DNA from: Rhizoctonia solani
Lineage: Eukaryota > Basidiomycota > Agaricomycetes > Cantharellales > Ceratobasidiaceae
NCBI RefSeq assembly: GCF_016906535.1
Contig: NC_057370.1
Span: 2,356,001-2,420,000 of the forward strand
Direction: 5' to 3'
DNA: 64,000 nt
The notes beneath the pieces are model-generated. The model was not told where the DNA came from. It saw nothing but the letters and a program-made list of their open reading frames with translations, and made no database searches. Position 1 is the stretch's first letter. Each line of letters begins with the position of its first letter. Position numbers and translations under genes: made by a program. Below, one piece after another: positions 26,838-39,416 of this stretch.

Positions 26838-29800
26838 GTGCGCATGAGACTGCCGAGACTCGGCCGGGGGACAGAGGACGGACACGAGGTGGTTACGAGG
26901 AATGACGTTGGGATCGGACGTGCAGAGTATAAGAGGCAACAAAAGAAATGGGAGAATTGGCCGAATAAGGAGGGGGGTGTCAGGAGTCCGGGGGGGCGCT
27001 TATATTGGTATGGATTGGAGAGTGGGTTGGGGTGCGCGATGATGGGCAGCGACGTGCAAGTGTATGTAGGGCCCGGGCCTGGAGCGCTCGGGCTGGATGT
27101 TGCGTCGGGGTCGTTGCGGGAGTCGGCGGGGAGCGAGGAGAGCGGGTCGGAGAGCGAGTGGGAGGAAGAGGGAATCGCATGGCCCTCGCCGCCCAACGAA
27201 AAGACGCTGTGTGCGATGGTGGAGATGCGGGATTCGGAGGAGAAGTTTGTTGGACTCGTGGAGCGACTCGTTCAGGTCTACTTGCCCAAGCTGCCCCCGG
27301 TCCTCACTGCCTCGGCTACCGCACTTCTGGGGCGGAATGCAGCCATGGTCCTCGACCTCCACCGACGGATTGCGACCGAACTCAAGGCGAACCAGGCGAG
27401 TCGGGTGGGGCTGTGCCACGTCCTCTCGTCCTATGCTCCCGAGCTCACGTCGCTGCACCAAGAGTTTAGCGCTGGACACTCGGCGGCCAAGGCCTTGCTC
27501 AACCGCGCACAGGCCAAGGATCCGGTGCTCTGGTCCCAGTGGGAACGGGAGCGTGCGGACGAGTCGGGTCCCGAGCCAGACGGAAGCCGTCCACGCTCGC
27601 TCGAGGATCTGCTCATTGCCCCCATCCAGCGCGTGTGCAGATACCATCTCCTTGTCGCTGGCTTACGCGATGGCACAGAGGAGCCACATGTCACAGACGC
27701 TGTCCTTGCCATGCAGGCCGTCGCTGCCTCGGTCGATGAGATTGTCCGTGTCCGTGCCGACGAGGACCGCACAAAGGTCGTTCTCGACCGCATGGATCCC
27801 ATTCCGGTGAGTGGTCTTTTAATGGTCTTTTACTTGGCTAATATCTGTGGTAGAATCTGCCTGCTGGCTATCTTGCCTCGCTCGGTCCCTGTCTGCTTAT
27901 TGGCACACTCGACGTCATCTACTACGAGGCTCCCACCAAGCCCCCGCTCGTCACTGCCAACTCCCATTCCTCCCAGCTCACCGTCACCTCGTCTGCCGCA
28001 TCCACCTCTCGTCCCCTCCATCTGCCCTCGTATCTGGCAAACCCCAAAAGGCCAAACACCTCGCCGCATTCCTCTGGACCGGCTATCTGGTCCTGTGCAA
28101 AGTACACACCAAACGAGTCAGGTATGAGCCCAAGCGCTGGTTCCCCCTCAAAATTGTTCCTCCCAATTCCATTACTTTACATCCAAACCCGAGCGTCATC
28201 GACAGTGGTGTCTCCGACTGCGATGCTTCCAGCTCGGATGCCAGCCCCTTGTTCCCCGAGGCCAATCTCCCCGCCGTCCCCCAGCAGCCACAGCCACAGC
28301 CACAGCCCCAGCAACAGCAGCAGCTCGCCTTGCCTGTCATCCAGCAGCTGCAGAACAAAAAGTCCTACGGCCACATCCGAACCAAGTCCCACTCACAGGC
28401 TCAGGTCCAAACTCCACCCAATCCACCCTCGACGAACAACCACCCACGCTCGGCCTCGGCCACGTCCAAGTCCAGCCCAGCGACCAAGTCTTTCCCTATG
28501 GCATCCGCATCAACTTTTCCCGCCACGTCTTTGAGCTCGGTGCCTCGTGCGAGGAAGAGCGCGACATTTGGGTCCGGGAGCTCGTCGCTGCCCGCGTCGG
28601 CAACGAGCTCGTTTTGGCATCCGACAAGGACAAGGACAGGGGTCGTGGGGTCACACGGTCCAAGAGCGCAGGTGCTGTTGCCCCCTCTGAAGACACGAGC
28701 AAGGCCCTGGTCAGGGGATGGAGCGATGGAGCGAGTACCAGGACGAGGGAAAAAAGTCTCGAGAGGGGTGCCCTTGCCGTTCGCGAAAGGAGCAAGAGCC
28801 GGGAGAGGGGTGCCTTGAGTGCGCGGGACAAGAGCCGCGAGCGAGGGGGTGCATTCTCTGATCAGCGAAGCCGGGAACAGAGCCGGGACCCGGACGACCG
28901 CTCGACTATACGAGACGACCGGTCCACGACTACCACCCGAGAAGACAAACCCCTCCCGCCCCATCCGCCCCCCGAAAAACCTCCACCCCAGCGGAAAAAA
29001 TCGACCGGGGTGCTCGTACCGCAAGACGGCCCCGTGCAGATCGGGAATTGGATCGTCCAGCGGCTCGAGACGGTGTCCACGCCCAGCGGGAGCATTACTG
29101 CTGCCCCCAGCTCCCATGCCCGCAGTCCGAGCGAGTCGCTGGGACGAAACGCGAGCGAGGGCACCGGCTCGGGGATATACGCAAACCCCCACGCACCGAG
29201 CTCGTACTCGAACCCCCACTCGTATTCGACCCCCCACGCGCCCACCTCGTACTCGAACCCCCACACGCCCCTGCACCCGAGCCCCACAGTTCCCTCGTCC
29301 TACTCGAACCCGCACACACCCGCCACCTACTCGAACCCGCTCTCCCCCCCGGCATCATCATCCTCGATCCACTCGAGTCCGCCCTCGTCGTTCCCGGCCG
29401 AACGTCTGCTCCCGCACATCACCGGCTCGTCCACTTGGCACACATCGTCAGAGGGAACGGGTATCGGCGAGAGGCTGGAGAATGTATTTTTGAGACCGAG
29501 GTATGGGCATGGTCATAGTCATGGGTACGGGTATGGATACGCTGCTGCTGCTGCTCCTAGTCCCCACCCACAAGGGTCGTATGCGCAGCCTGGGTACGTC
29601 GGACCGGGCGGACAGGCATCTTATGCGGGACCCAACGGACAGCCGGTGTACATTTCACCCAACGGACAATACGTCGGGCCGGGCGGTGGCGGGTACGTCG
29701 GTCCCACTGCGTACGGGCTCAGCCGCGAGTCGAGCCAGTCTTCGTCCTCGTCGACGTATAGCACGCCTTCGACCGTCACGCCCACGAGTTATCCCAGGTC

Positions 29801-31862
29801 AGAGGCCCCGTCGGGGTATGCCCGATCAGAGGCTCCTTCTGCGTACGCTCGCTCCGAGGCTCATTCCAACTATGCCCGCTCCGAGGCCAACTCGAGTTAT
29901 GCTCGTTCTGAAGGACACGGCGGTTATGTGCGATCGGATGCTTCCTCGACGGCCGTGCCTTTGGGATACGCTCGTTCGGAAGCTCCGTCCAATTATTCTC
30001 GATCTGAAGCGCCGTCCAACTATGCTCCCTCGAATTACCCGCGATCCGACTATGCGCCCTCGATCAACGCACCCTCGAGCTCGAGCTCGTCTACGCCGTA
30101 CGGCTCCCAAGTCTCCACTCCCGCAGGACACGGCCCCAACTTTGCCACCAGCTCGTACGCCCCTCGGTTCCAAACGCGTTCGCGCGCCAACGAATCGACC
30201 TTGGCCGCCAACGTCGAGCGCGCGTTTGGTGTTGCCCCCGCCAACGGAGTCGGCGCAGACGTGCACCGGACGAACAGTTCTAGCACGGACAGGTCGAGGT
30301 CGTTCCCGCCTTCTCCGGTTACCACTGCCCAGCCCACTTTGGTAAGTTCCTTTCCGCCACTGTATTCCCCCTCTACACTTTATTCAGTCCGTCCCTTGTT
30401 CTTCTCTGTTTATCGGGTGCTTATAACCCTCGGGATTTTTGCCCCCCCCCCTTTTTTTTTGGGCTTTTTCTTTTTTTCTAGCCCGCTCCTGTTCAGCCTG
30501 CCGCACCTCAACAACAACCACTCGCACCCCAACCGTTTGTTCGTCGCCCGTCGAACAACACGCGCGACCCGGTGATTATGGCCCTCTCGGATGTGATCTC
30601 GTCTACGTGCCGCGAAGCCCGGGACCGCGCGAGCGTCAAGCGCAAGCCGTTGTGGATGACGCCCGAGGAAGCGAGCGCCGCGGCGGAAAAGGAAAGGAAA
30701 AGGCTGCGAACGGGATGATGGGTATGGTTCGGCCTCGGCGGATGAGCAGTGCGCTCGTGGGATCCAAGTCTAAATCCTCAGACAAGGACAAGGACAAGGA
30801 CGGCAAGGAAAAGGGGTCGGAAAAGGACAAGGAAAAGGAGAACAAGGCGGTGGAAAAGGAAAGGAAAAAGGCGGCAGCGTTGCGAGGCCCAGTTCGTCCG
30901 AGGGCGTGGGATCGAGCGTGAACCCGGACAAGACGCCGTTGCAGCGCAAGCGCGCGACGATCCATGGCGCGATGCATGCGTTTCCGTCGATGGGTCCGCC
31001 TAGCCCCGAGCATGAGCCTCAGTCGTTGTCTGTTCATGGTCATGGTACTCCCTCGAGTCAAGTTACGCTCACGCCCAGTGCACAGCAGCAGCAGCAGCAT
31101 TCCCAGCCACCAGTCCAGCAACAACAGCAGCCGCCGCCTCGACCGCCATCGATGCATGCGCGCAAAGCGTCCGACGGTCCAATATCCCCACCACGCTCGC
31201 GAACCGTGTCGAGTTCAGGCTCGTTTGTCGATGGTATGCGCGATTTCCTCTTGCTCCGTCGTGCCTTTGCCAAATCGGCCGAGAACATGGCGCTCAGCGC
31301 TCCCTCTCACGATCCTCCCAATCCCATCTACACCGTCGGCGCTGGCTTGACCAATACGAAATCCGAAGAGGGCCTCCCGCGCACGAAATCCAAGTCGGGC
31401 AGTGTCCCTGTCCCCGGCCAAGACTCTGAACTGTACTCGCTCGGAGCCGGGATCACCAACGCGGGCGCGCCGCCCCAGCCCAAACGAAAACCGAGAATCT
31501 CGCTGCGCTCCAGCTCGGCCGGTTCCGCGTTTTTCGCCCAGCTGACGGGGAAGCGCAAGTCGTCCAAGAACAACGCGGCCCCGCTCTCGACGCTGACGTT
31601 TACGCCGATGAGCGAAAAGGACAAGGCCGAGTACCAGGCTAATCAGCGTGCCCGTGAGTCTCGATCTCGCTCGAACGAGTATTACCGTCGTATAACTCCC
31701 AACCAAGGCCAACAGCAAGCCGGTCCGCCGAACCGAAACATGCTGGGCGCCGAGTTGTACAGTTCTCCGTCGTCGATGCGGTTGCAGCCCAGTCCCGTTG
31801 CGGAGGAATCGGCCAAGTTTATAGAAGAGGGTGACGAGGGTGTATATGCTGGTTATCGATGA
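26838..31862 (+). CDS. Large DH-PH RhoGEF with a long low-complexity tail, frame broken at four short homopolymers
   Basis: Predicted Rho guanine nucleotide exchange factor. The DH domain lies at about 27210-27800: MVEMRDSEEKFVGLVERLV, FSAGHSAAKALLNRAQAKDP and the canonical LLIAPIQRVCRYHLLVAGL. A 47-base intron (27807-27853) leads to the PH region (YLASLGPCLLIGTLDVIY, LWTGYLVLCKV, YEPKRWFPLKIV, HVFELGASCEEERDIW). A poly-Gln insert interrupts it. The tail, over 1000 residues, is Ser/Pro/Tyr-rich with SYSNPH, GPNGQ and YARSEAPS repeats, Lys/Asp-rich tracts and a second poly-Gln. It ends EEGDEGVYAGYR. One base must be added at 28046-28049, 28388-28390, 30698-30701 and 30865-30869 to keep one frame. 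The start is uncertain: the first in-frame ATG is at 26838, but the protein-like part begins nearer 27040-27210. Confidence 0.8.
29790..30060 (+). repeat. Imperfect 27-base coding minisatellite (YARSEAPSN repeats)
   Basis: About eight to nine copies of a 9-residue unit of the type YARSEAPSN (variants with H, N, G or Y) in the tail of the large RhoGEF. Each copy is about 27 bases, with mostly synonymous drift, followed by shorter NYAPS units. Such repeats change copy number easily and give a disordered phosphorylatable tail. Confidence 0.8.
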
Positions 31863-32428
31863 TCTCGCGCGCGCGCAACACACTCACTGTCTCATTCTTG
31901 CATTTTCTTGCATTTTTGTTTTGTTTTGTTCTGTTTCTCTGTCTCGCTTGCTTTTTACATCTCGAGTCTGAAAGCCGCATGATACCATTTTCTGAATCAG
32001 TTTTATGCTCTCATCTCTCTCTGCCCCATCTGCTACAGTTCTTTATATTTTTTTCTCCGACTTATGCCCCCCTGGACTCAAAGGGGGGGCGTACGTATAG
32101 TAGCTGTAATTTAAAAACCACGACCCATTAGGCATTTGAGTTTCTGCTTATATCTTTTGTACATGTACAATGGTGCTTGTGTTCTCGGACAGACAAAAAT
32201 AGATGGCATGGATAAAGGAATGTTGTACGGTGAGCAGATAGAGACAACGAAACGAGACACATGGATCCAAAAATAAAAGAAAGAAAAACACAAAAAGAGA
32301 GACTACACGGGCAAGTCCAAATGCGTAAAAATGTCCAATCATGATATCAAACCATGTCGGCGAAGCATGTCTTCGTAACTGCGATCAAGCATCAGCTACG
32401 TGCTTGTAAGGAATGAACAAACATCTTA
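31863..32428. other. Convergent intergenic region
   Basis: 566 bases between the convergent ends of two RhoGEF genes. T-rich after 31900, as expected of 3' untranslated sequence. No gene seen. Confidence 0.6.
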
Positions 32429-35400
32429 CTATTGCTTCTCAAACTCCATCTCGGCCAGTTTCCGTTTGAGTTGAGCGTTCTCCTTGGCCAAGTCGTTCCT
32501 AGCGGCCTTGGATTTGCGGAGGTCATGCGCCATAGCGACTAGCGCTTCGTCGTCTCGCAGACTGCTGTCTGCATACATAGCATCTAGCTCTTCGTTGAAG
32601 GTCTGTTCATGTATCAGCCTATGATCAATGTAGATCCAATATAAACACCCACCTCGTACATGATCTCCTTCTCGGCGGTAGCATCGGCTAGGAGTTTCTT
32701 CACAAGTTCACACTGCCCTTTGGCACGCTGAACCTCGGTCTTGAGCCTCTCCACATCAGTGCTACTCGTCGGGGTCTTTTTGATCTTCGGGTCAGAATGC
32801 AGCTTAGGGTTGGCTGGCTAGCGAGCTTACCGTAGGTGGGGCAGCTTGGAGCTCCTGAATTTGTTCAATCAAACGGTCGTGCTTTGCCTCGGCGTGTATC
32901 AAGTGCCGCTCCGCCTCGCTGATGACACTCTCGATACTCTTGCTCCACCCTTCGGGCAAGGCAGGGTCTGATGCGCTGCCAGACAGCTTGGAAGTGTTCT
33001 CTGCGATGGCCTCAAACATGGCTCGGCGATTGACGATGCTTGGCAAGTTGTCGAAGCGGTTATCAGTTTTGCCCTGATAGACCGGTTAATCGCAGTTGGT
33101 ATGCGTATATGCTAGCACTCACGGCAATATTGCGACTGTTAGGCGAGCGCACAAGGCTCCCGGTGCGTTCAAGCCCAGGACGAGATTGTAAACCAGCCGA
33201 ACGCGAGATAGACTCCAACTCCATCTTGATGCGCTTGACAGCTCGACGAGACGACAGAAGCTGAAACTAAAGTTAGCATGCTGCGAGTCCCATCAACTAA
33301 TGTATCTCACATCTTCCTTGGTTGCCTCGGCGGTAATAGACAACTGCTTGGACAATTGTGCAAAATCACCCGATGCTGTTGCACTCGCACTGGGTGTCGC
33401 CGTCAGAGTGCTTGCACTTGCTGGTGGAGTACCCGTACTTGCTGGTGGGGTGCTCGCACTTGTTGCTGCCGCGCTTGTGCTAGCTGCCTCTGAGCTTGTG
33501 CTCGCCCTGTTGTTCTCGTTCATAATCGACTCCGGGTTGGACTCCATACGAACAAGACTGCCATGTCGCGCTGGCACTCTGCTGGTGGGTGACCCTCGCG
33601 CCTTGCGAGTAGCGATCGGGGTTTCGCGCAACGACGTCTTCTTTTGAATAGAAAGCGGTGCAATGGTGCTCCCACCAGCGGTAGATTTCGGTGTGGCTTG
33701 GGCATCGCTGTCAAGCACTGGGGCGTTCGCTGCCGACTCGAATGGCACACGTCTCTTGCCAGAAGTGAACGGGATCGGGGTACTTCCCGCCACATCAGTA
33801 CGCAGAGTGGTAGCGGGCGCAGGAGTGCCCAAAACTACACCATCTCCAGGCGTGCACAGACGTTCATCCTCATCTGACTCGTCTCGTCGATCACTTCCCC
33901 AGGCCAAGGGGGTTGGTGCTCGACGTTCAATAGGGGCAGAGGAGTCCGAGCGTTCGGAAATGAGACTTGATGTACGTACAACAGAAACAGGACTAGCCGC
34001 TCGAGCTTCTGGGCCAGCATGTCCAGTAGGTGGGCTGGATGCGTGCACAACAGGTGGAGGGCTGAACGTTCGGGAGGTCGTGGCTCTAGAAAGAATGGGC
34101 ACAGGTTTTCGCGCTATGGGAGCGCGGATGAGACCGATCACAGTGACTGGTCTACTAGCTAGTGCGCGACCAGGACCGGGACTGATGGGTCGCGGTCCAG
34201 CAATAATTGCGCGATCGATTCTTGCCTGTTCTGCTTCGATTGGACTCTTTGCGCGGGCAATGACGCCGCCGGTTCGAGCCAATGTGCTAGGACTCATAGC
34301 CCGTTCGATCTCAGCCGGCGTTTTAGCCCGGTCTAACCCAACTGGGCTCATGGCTCGGTCAAGATCGATACCCGCTGCTCGCATATCAGGACTCTTGGGT
34401 GCAAGTGATCTTGGACCCAGAGGTCGGCGTTCAATGTTACGAGGTCGAGTGGTGGAAACTGTGGCTACATCACTCTCAATATCACGGGTCTTTGTTGGAG
34501 AGGCGGGTCTGCTAAAAGCGGGAAGAGGCGGAACTAAAAAAGCAACCGTCAGACAATGGAAAGATTTCTCGGGGGTATTTACTTACGTTCGGGAGCATCT
34601 TTGTCGCTGGCTTTAACTTTGCCCTCCTGGCTTTTGCTATTTTGTCGAGCAAGCGCCAGCCTCATCGTCAAGTCATACTCTGAGGTGTCAGGGTCAAGCT
34701 CCACCTCCGCTCCGACGTCGACATCCATTTCATCGGCTTCTTCCCCAAGATCGTCCCATGTACAAGCATCATAGTCCTCGTCGGGTAGCACACGACCCTT
34801 GAGAGGGGAAGACCGACCGCTGATGCTGTAGCCTGTACTGCTGCCCGCCGGTCCAATACTTTCGCCCTCTGGGAGAGTCATACCCACTCCGGGGCCAGGA
34901 CTCCAGCTGCGCTTCATAAACTTACGACCCATGCTTGCCCCCTCTTCGCTTGTCGTACTGGTCGAACCGCTTCCGCTGGAGAACAGAGTCGAGTTGCGTG
35001 AAGCGACGCTTCGGCTGCGCGCCCGGCGCCCAGACATCGTCATCGATCCGAACGAGAGTGTATCCAAGGAGAAGAGTGCAGTACGAGGGCGTGTGGGGGT
35101 CCCGGGAGCAGAAGCATGTCCCGTACGGAATTTGAATAACCCGTAATGGTGAACTGAAGCATTTTTAGAAGGAAAACAAATATCACTCAATATTCCAACT
35201 CACTGGTTTGCACAATTCTGCCAGGGACACTAGGTGTATGCACAATATCCTCCTCCCGTTCATCCTCTTCATTACACGATGAGACCGCGAATCGACAAAG
35301 CTCTCCTGCCAGAGGCTGAACCCGAATGACGACATAAGGAGGCGCACCCGCCATTCCAAAAGGCAAGGGGTCAGCAGTCCCCTCGGCATCAATATGAACC

Positions 35401-37646
35401 ATGACTTTGGGCTACAATAACATATGGGGATTAGGTTAAATTAAACTTGTAATAAACAAGCTTACTTTCTTCGTCTCGCTCAAATAAGCAGTCCTGGAAT
35501 ACAGATTCCACCATGTCCGCGCCAGGGTAGCCATTCCGACTTCGCGCTCCCCACCATACAGCACGACACTCCGACCAAGTCGCGTGCGCAAGCGCGCTTG
35601 AACGGCCCACAAATTCTCCAGGAACCGTGCCTTGGCTTGTTCGGGTGACGAATCTATTCTGGGTCGAGCAAAAGGATCGGCGGGAACAGATAGGGATTGG
35701 GGAGTGAGAGCCAGCGCAGTCATTGCCCGGAACGGCCGCCCGGACCAGCGGTCGGGTTGATCCCGTGGAGGGTCCTCCAGATACATGTGTAAATCTATCC
35801 AACTTATCGGCAAACCCAGTCGGTTATCAGCAATGGAATGACGTACCAGCCCCTCCGACGTCTGTCGCGACTACATCACCAACGTCAATGACACCCCGAC
35901 AACTTAATCCCCAACTTCCGCCTCCTAGCCCACCCGGTTTCGATACACTTGACCCCCCAAGGGCCTTGCGAAATCCGAGCCCAAGTCCCAACCCAACTTT
36001 GGCTACTTTTTCCGTCTCATCTAAACCAGCTAATATCCTTCCGGGTGCCGAAGATGAAGGATTACGTTTGCATATCATAAGTTTGTCGTCGAATAGGAAT
36101 AACGTTGCTTGTAACATATCAAGGGATCCTCCCCCACCTTGTTTGGCTCCTCGTCCGTGCGTACCGTGCCCGCCTCGGGTGCTTCCACCACCTCGTCCAA
36201 ATGAATCCCCCAGCATGTCTGCTACATCGATGCAATCTACCAACATCCGGGTACTCGAAATTAACCCAGGGGGGAAGTTCTCGACGCTCCGCTCCAGACA
36301 ATGCATCACGGCCGCTCGACGCGTTGGATCATCCGTTTCCGCAAGGGCTATTTGGGAAGCAATTCCGTCGGCTTCCATTATGAGTGCGCGCTGAGGGTTA
36401 GAAGTAGGCATGTGCTTTATCATCGCTGCAAAAAAGCCAATAAGTTTCAGCGCACCCACAGAACAGCAAGAGCATACTTCTAAATAAGAGGGTATAACGG
36501 GGTATACGCTGAACCGGCTCCATTAGGAGCTCGCGAAGCCCGACGCGATTCTTCGGATCGGACGTAGAATATTTGATTCGCTGTGAAAGGCAGGTGAGCT
36601 TAGTAACAGGGGGCTGTGGCGTGCACATACATCAATATAGCTAGCGAATCCCGTACTCGATTTCTTTGAGACCTCTCGCTCGAATATTTGCTGGGCCTCC
36701 TCGCGCTTGGTATAATACTGCTTGTAGCAGTCGAATGCGCGGAGGTCGCGGAACTGGGGCACCACATGAGCTCGGCTTGAGTGGAAGTTCCGATCGGAAA
36801 CTTACATGTTTGATTACAACATCCCCAACCCCAAGTCCTTGTCCTGAGAGCATAATCTCGAGATCGGCGAGGAAAGCCTCCGAGACGGGGATTAATTGGT
36901 CGACATTGCCAAATAATGTTTTGGCGGCGTAAGCATCGATGATAGACGTGTCTTTGGTCTTTGCGAATGAACGTAATGGGTCGGCATATGACTGGAAATT
37001 TGCGAGCGATTAACAGGGGGCTCGAGATGCCAGCACAACACTCACGGATTTCAGCATGGATAAACGCTTGAGATAGCTTCGTTCAGTGGTGACTAGTTCT
37101 GTAACAACTTCAGACAGTACCGCGGCATCTGCAGAGGCGGAGCGGGTCATGGGTGTCGAGGACGGGGCTTCAGATAGAGCTGATAGCGAGCTTGAGCCGG
37201 GAGTGCTGGCTGATCGAGGGAGATAGGGCATATCTTGTACTGGCATCGGTTCTCCCAAAGATGCGACGAGCTCTTGGACATCTACACGACATAAGAGGTG
37301 AATTGTGTGCAAATAGTCGGGAGCTACACGTACCTTGAGCAAGCTCTCCCTCGCCAGCACCTTCTACTACAACTCCACAGAAAAACGCCCGCGTCGTAGG
37401 GTGTGAGGGTCGTGGTTCATCATCACTAGCAGGCGCAAGCGGAACCTGCTTCACCGGCGAACTCATTGCCTCGTAATCCGCACCGGCGGCACTTGGGTTT
37501 GGTTGTTGTTGCAAGAGGGCCACACGCACGTGAGCGAATATCCCATCACGTGATATGACGCTTCTTCTCGCCGGTTCTGGAGTCCTGATCGGCAGGCCAG
37601 GCTTTTGGCCGAGTTTCAGACGCTGTCGTCGGCCAAACATATTCAC
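32429..37646 (-). CDS. Very large DH-PH RhoGEF with Ser-Pro-rich middle and coiled-coil C terminus
   Basis: Starts MNMFGRRQRLKLGQKPG. The DH domain occupies about 37130-36240: VVTELVTTERSYLKRLSMLKS, DAYAAKTLFGNVDQLIPVSE, FRDLRAFDCYKQYYTKREEA and the canonical LLMEPVQRIPRYTLLFRSM. It continues into a PH-like region with ATLFLFDDKLMICKRN at about 36080. A central segment (LWAVQARLRTRLGRSVVLY; VRVQPLAGELCRFAVSS) follows. Then comes a disordered region with repeated RAMSP/RAKSP/DRAKTP units (34190-34384) and acidic stretches. The C-terminal coiled coil includes RHLIHAEAKHDRLIEQIQEL and RKSKAARNDLAKENAQLKR. The stop is at 32429-32431. About 14 introns. The layout recalls Bud3-like or other fungal polarity GEFs, but I cannot name the orthologue. 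Its DH domain is not close to the other two RhoGEFs here. Confidence 0.82.
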
Positions 37647-38503
37647 GGCGCAAATAACAGCTTTGTCACAATGCTGCTGAGTAAGCCATGAGCAGCCTGT
37701 CAGAATCTAAACGATAAGTTCACATAGTCATTCAAATAACAGAAATGTCGAAATAAATCTACTCACACGGCTCAAATACTCATGCACCCGGCTAACAGTG
37801 ACCTCAACTGAACACCACCTCTGATCCAATATCGTGGAGGACGCCTCTCATTTGGAGAAGCGCAAGAGCCGACTATGTGTTATTGGCTTGATTGATGGTT
37901 TCAACCCTTGTCCAAAGGCGGCTGAGATTCGAGAAAAGTCGATGTCAACCAATAAATCTACATATCAACATATTGAAACCACAGTTATTCGGCTTGACTT
38001 GCCATCACCACACTTGCACATCGTCGCGTTCATTTCGAAAAAATAATGTTTGCTCAGGGCCGGTTGGCAGATAAGCGAAAATCGGCTTTCCATATCGTAA
38101 TAAGTCTCCACCTCCGACATTACGCGCACTTGGCGACTGGTCTTTGATCTATATCTGTATGTATGATATCGATCGGAGCTCACAAACAAGGTATCTCCGG
38201 TAAGATAGCGTCTATATCGTGTACATACCTTTATCCTGCACGGCAATGATTGGCGGTTTGAGACACCGATACCAATGGCATTACAAATTTGTATACGATT
38301 GCGAAGCGCCAGACTCTAGGGCCGCATATACTTTATCGGACAGGTAACAGGACATTACACATAGCAAGTGAGACTCCCACATCAATAGTTACAACACAAC
38401 ATCCGAATAAACTATTTACACCAAGAAGTCAACCGAAATCAGAACGAACAAAGCACCGAACCAAAGCGGACCGAAGAATACAAACCAAACCCATATATGT
38501 ACT
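37647..38503. other. Intergenic region
   Basis: About 850 AT-richer bases forming the 5' flank of the large RhoGEF and the 3' flank of the zinc-cluster gene. Small open frames on both strands (37834-38074 plus, 37965-38246 minus) overlap and resemble nothing. Confidence 0.6.
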
Positions 38504-39416
38504 TTAATAGAATGTGTAAGATGAAGGCCCTGCCATAGACGATGGCTCAGACCGAGACCGGCATTGGGAACGAGACTGGACTTGGGCTCGTTGATCAGCG
38601 ATCTCGGTCAAGACGCGAAGTGTCTCTTCCAGATGTGCATGCAGCCGCTTCAGCTGCCCAAACTTCCTGCAAAGACACAAAGCAATGAATAGATGGATCA
38701 TTAGGTGCACTGACCCAGAACTTACTTGGTAGGGTATTTCCCCCGCAAACTTTCCTTGAAGTTGCATTCATGGCCGTTTTGGGCACATCGCGCACACGGC
38801 GAGCTCTCGGTCGGGGGGCGTTGACTGGGTCCCGGCATACATCGAACCTTGAATCGACGGCAGCCCAAACATGCCCTATTACATCACGATCTCAGTACGC
38901 AGTCCCGCTCTTGATCGCATACACTGACCTCGAACTGCGCCGAGCGGGTTCCCGTTCACCGTCTGCGCTCTTCCTCCGCTTTACTGGCCTATTGGGGCCC
39001 ACTTCGCCACTTTGCCGGGTGCGCTTTCCGGTAATGGTGCTTTGCTCTGCCTCCTCGATTTCAGCTTCAGCTTCAGGCTCGGACTCCTCGCCCGGGTACC
39101 CAGGGTCAGTCAAAGGCGAGTCGGTGAGCACTGGGTCGGGTTCTTCATACAGAGTGGCATTGGGCTCATGCTCTCTGAGGTGAGTCTCTTCAGAAGCGCC
39201 AACAGCATCATAGCGGTAACCATATCCAGTATTGGTCCATGATTGTGGCGTTTGCACGTATGGTGGTTGCGCTTGGGACTGAATGCCGAAATGAAGCTGG
39301 TTTTGGTAATGGTAACTGTGCTCCTCGTTTTGGGTCGTTGGCCACCACGTGTTAATGTTGCTGTTAGTTGGCAAATAAGTCTGGTTGTGTTCCGGCATCT
39401 GGTCGATCATTAGCAT
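38504..39416 (-). CDS. Zn(II)2Cys6 zinc-cluster transcription regulator
   Basis: Fungal-type DNA-binding protein. Exon 1 from 39416 is a Gln/Tyr/Glu-rich acidic region (MLMIDQMPEHNQTYLP; EESEPEAEAEIEEAEQS) ending in a basic patch (NRPVKRRKSADGEREPARRS). After an intron comes the zinc cluster: ACLGCRRFKVRC, then PCARCAQNGHEC, giving six cysteines in the pattern Cx2Cx6C and Cx2Cx6C. A further intron leads to KFGQLKRLHAHLEETLRVL, a short coiled-coil helix typical after zinc clusters. The C terminus is MAGPSSYTFY with a stop at 38504-38506. At about 265 residues it is short and lacks the usual fungal middle-homology domain. The cluster sits internally rather than at the N terminus. Target genes unknown. 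Confidence 0.85.

Noticed and set aside
30441..30480. C run followed by T runs
   Set aside because: It is the polypyrimidine end of a RhoGEF intron (acceptor at 30480-30481), not a separate element.
26838..31862. Programmed ribosomal frameshifting as an explanation for the RhoGEF frame changes
   Set aside because: Four shifts in one gene without slippery heptamers or downstream structure, and similar single-base losses in unrelated genes, fit sequence error better.
27000..31883. Long minus-strand open frames opposite the RhoGEF (for example 27000-27647, 28401-29315, 31215-31883)
   Set aside because: They are antisense shadows of GC-rich, repeat-bearing coding sequence; their translations are Arg/Gly/Val-rich without motifs, and the plus strand has clear domains.
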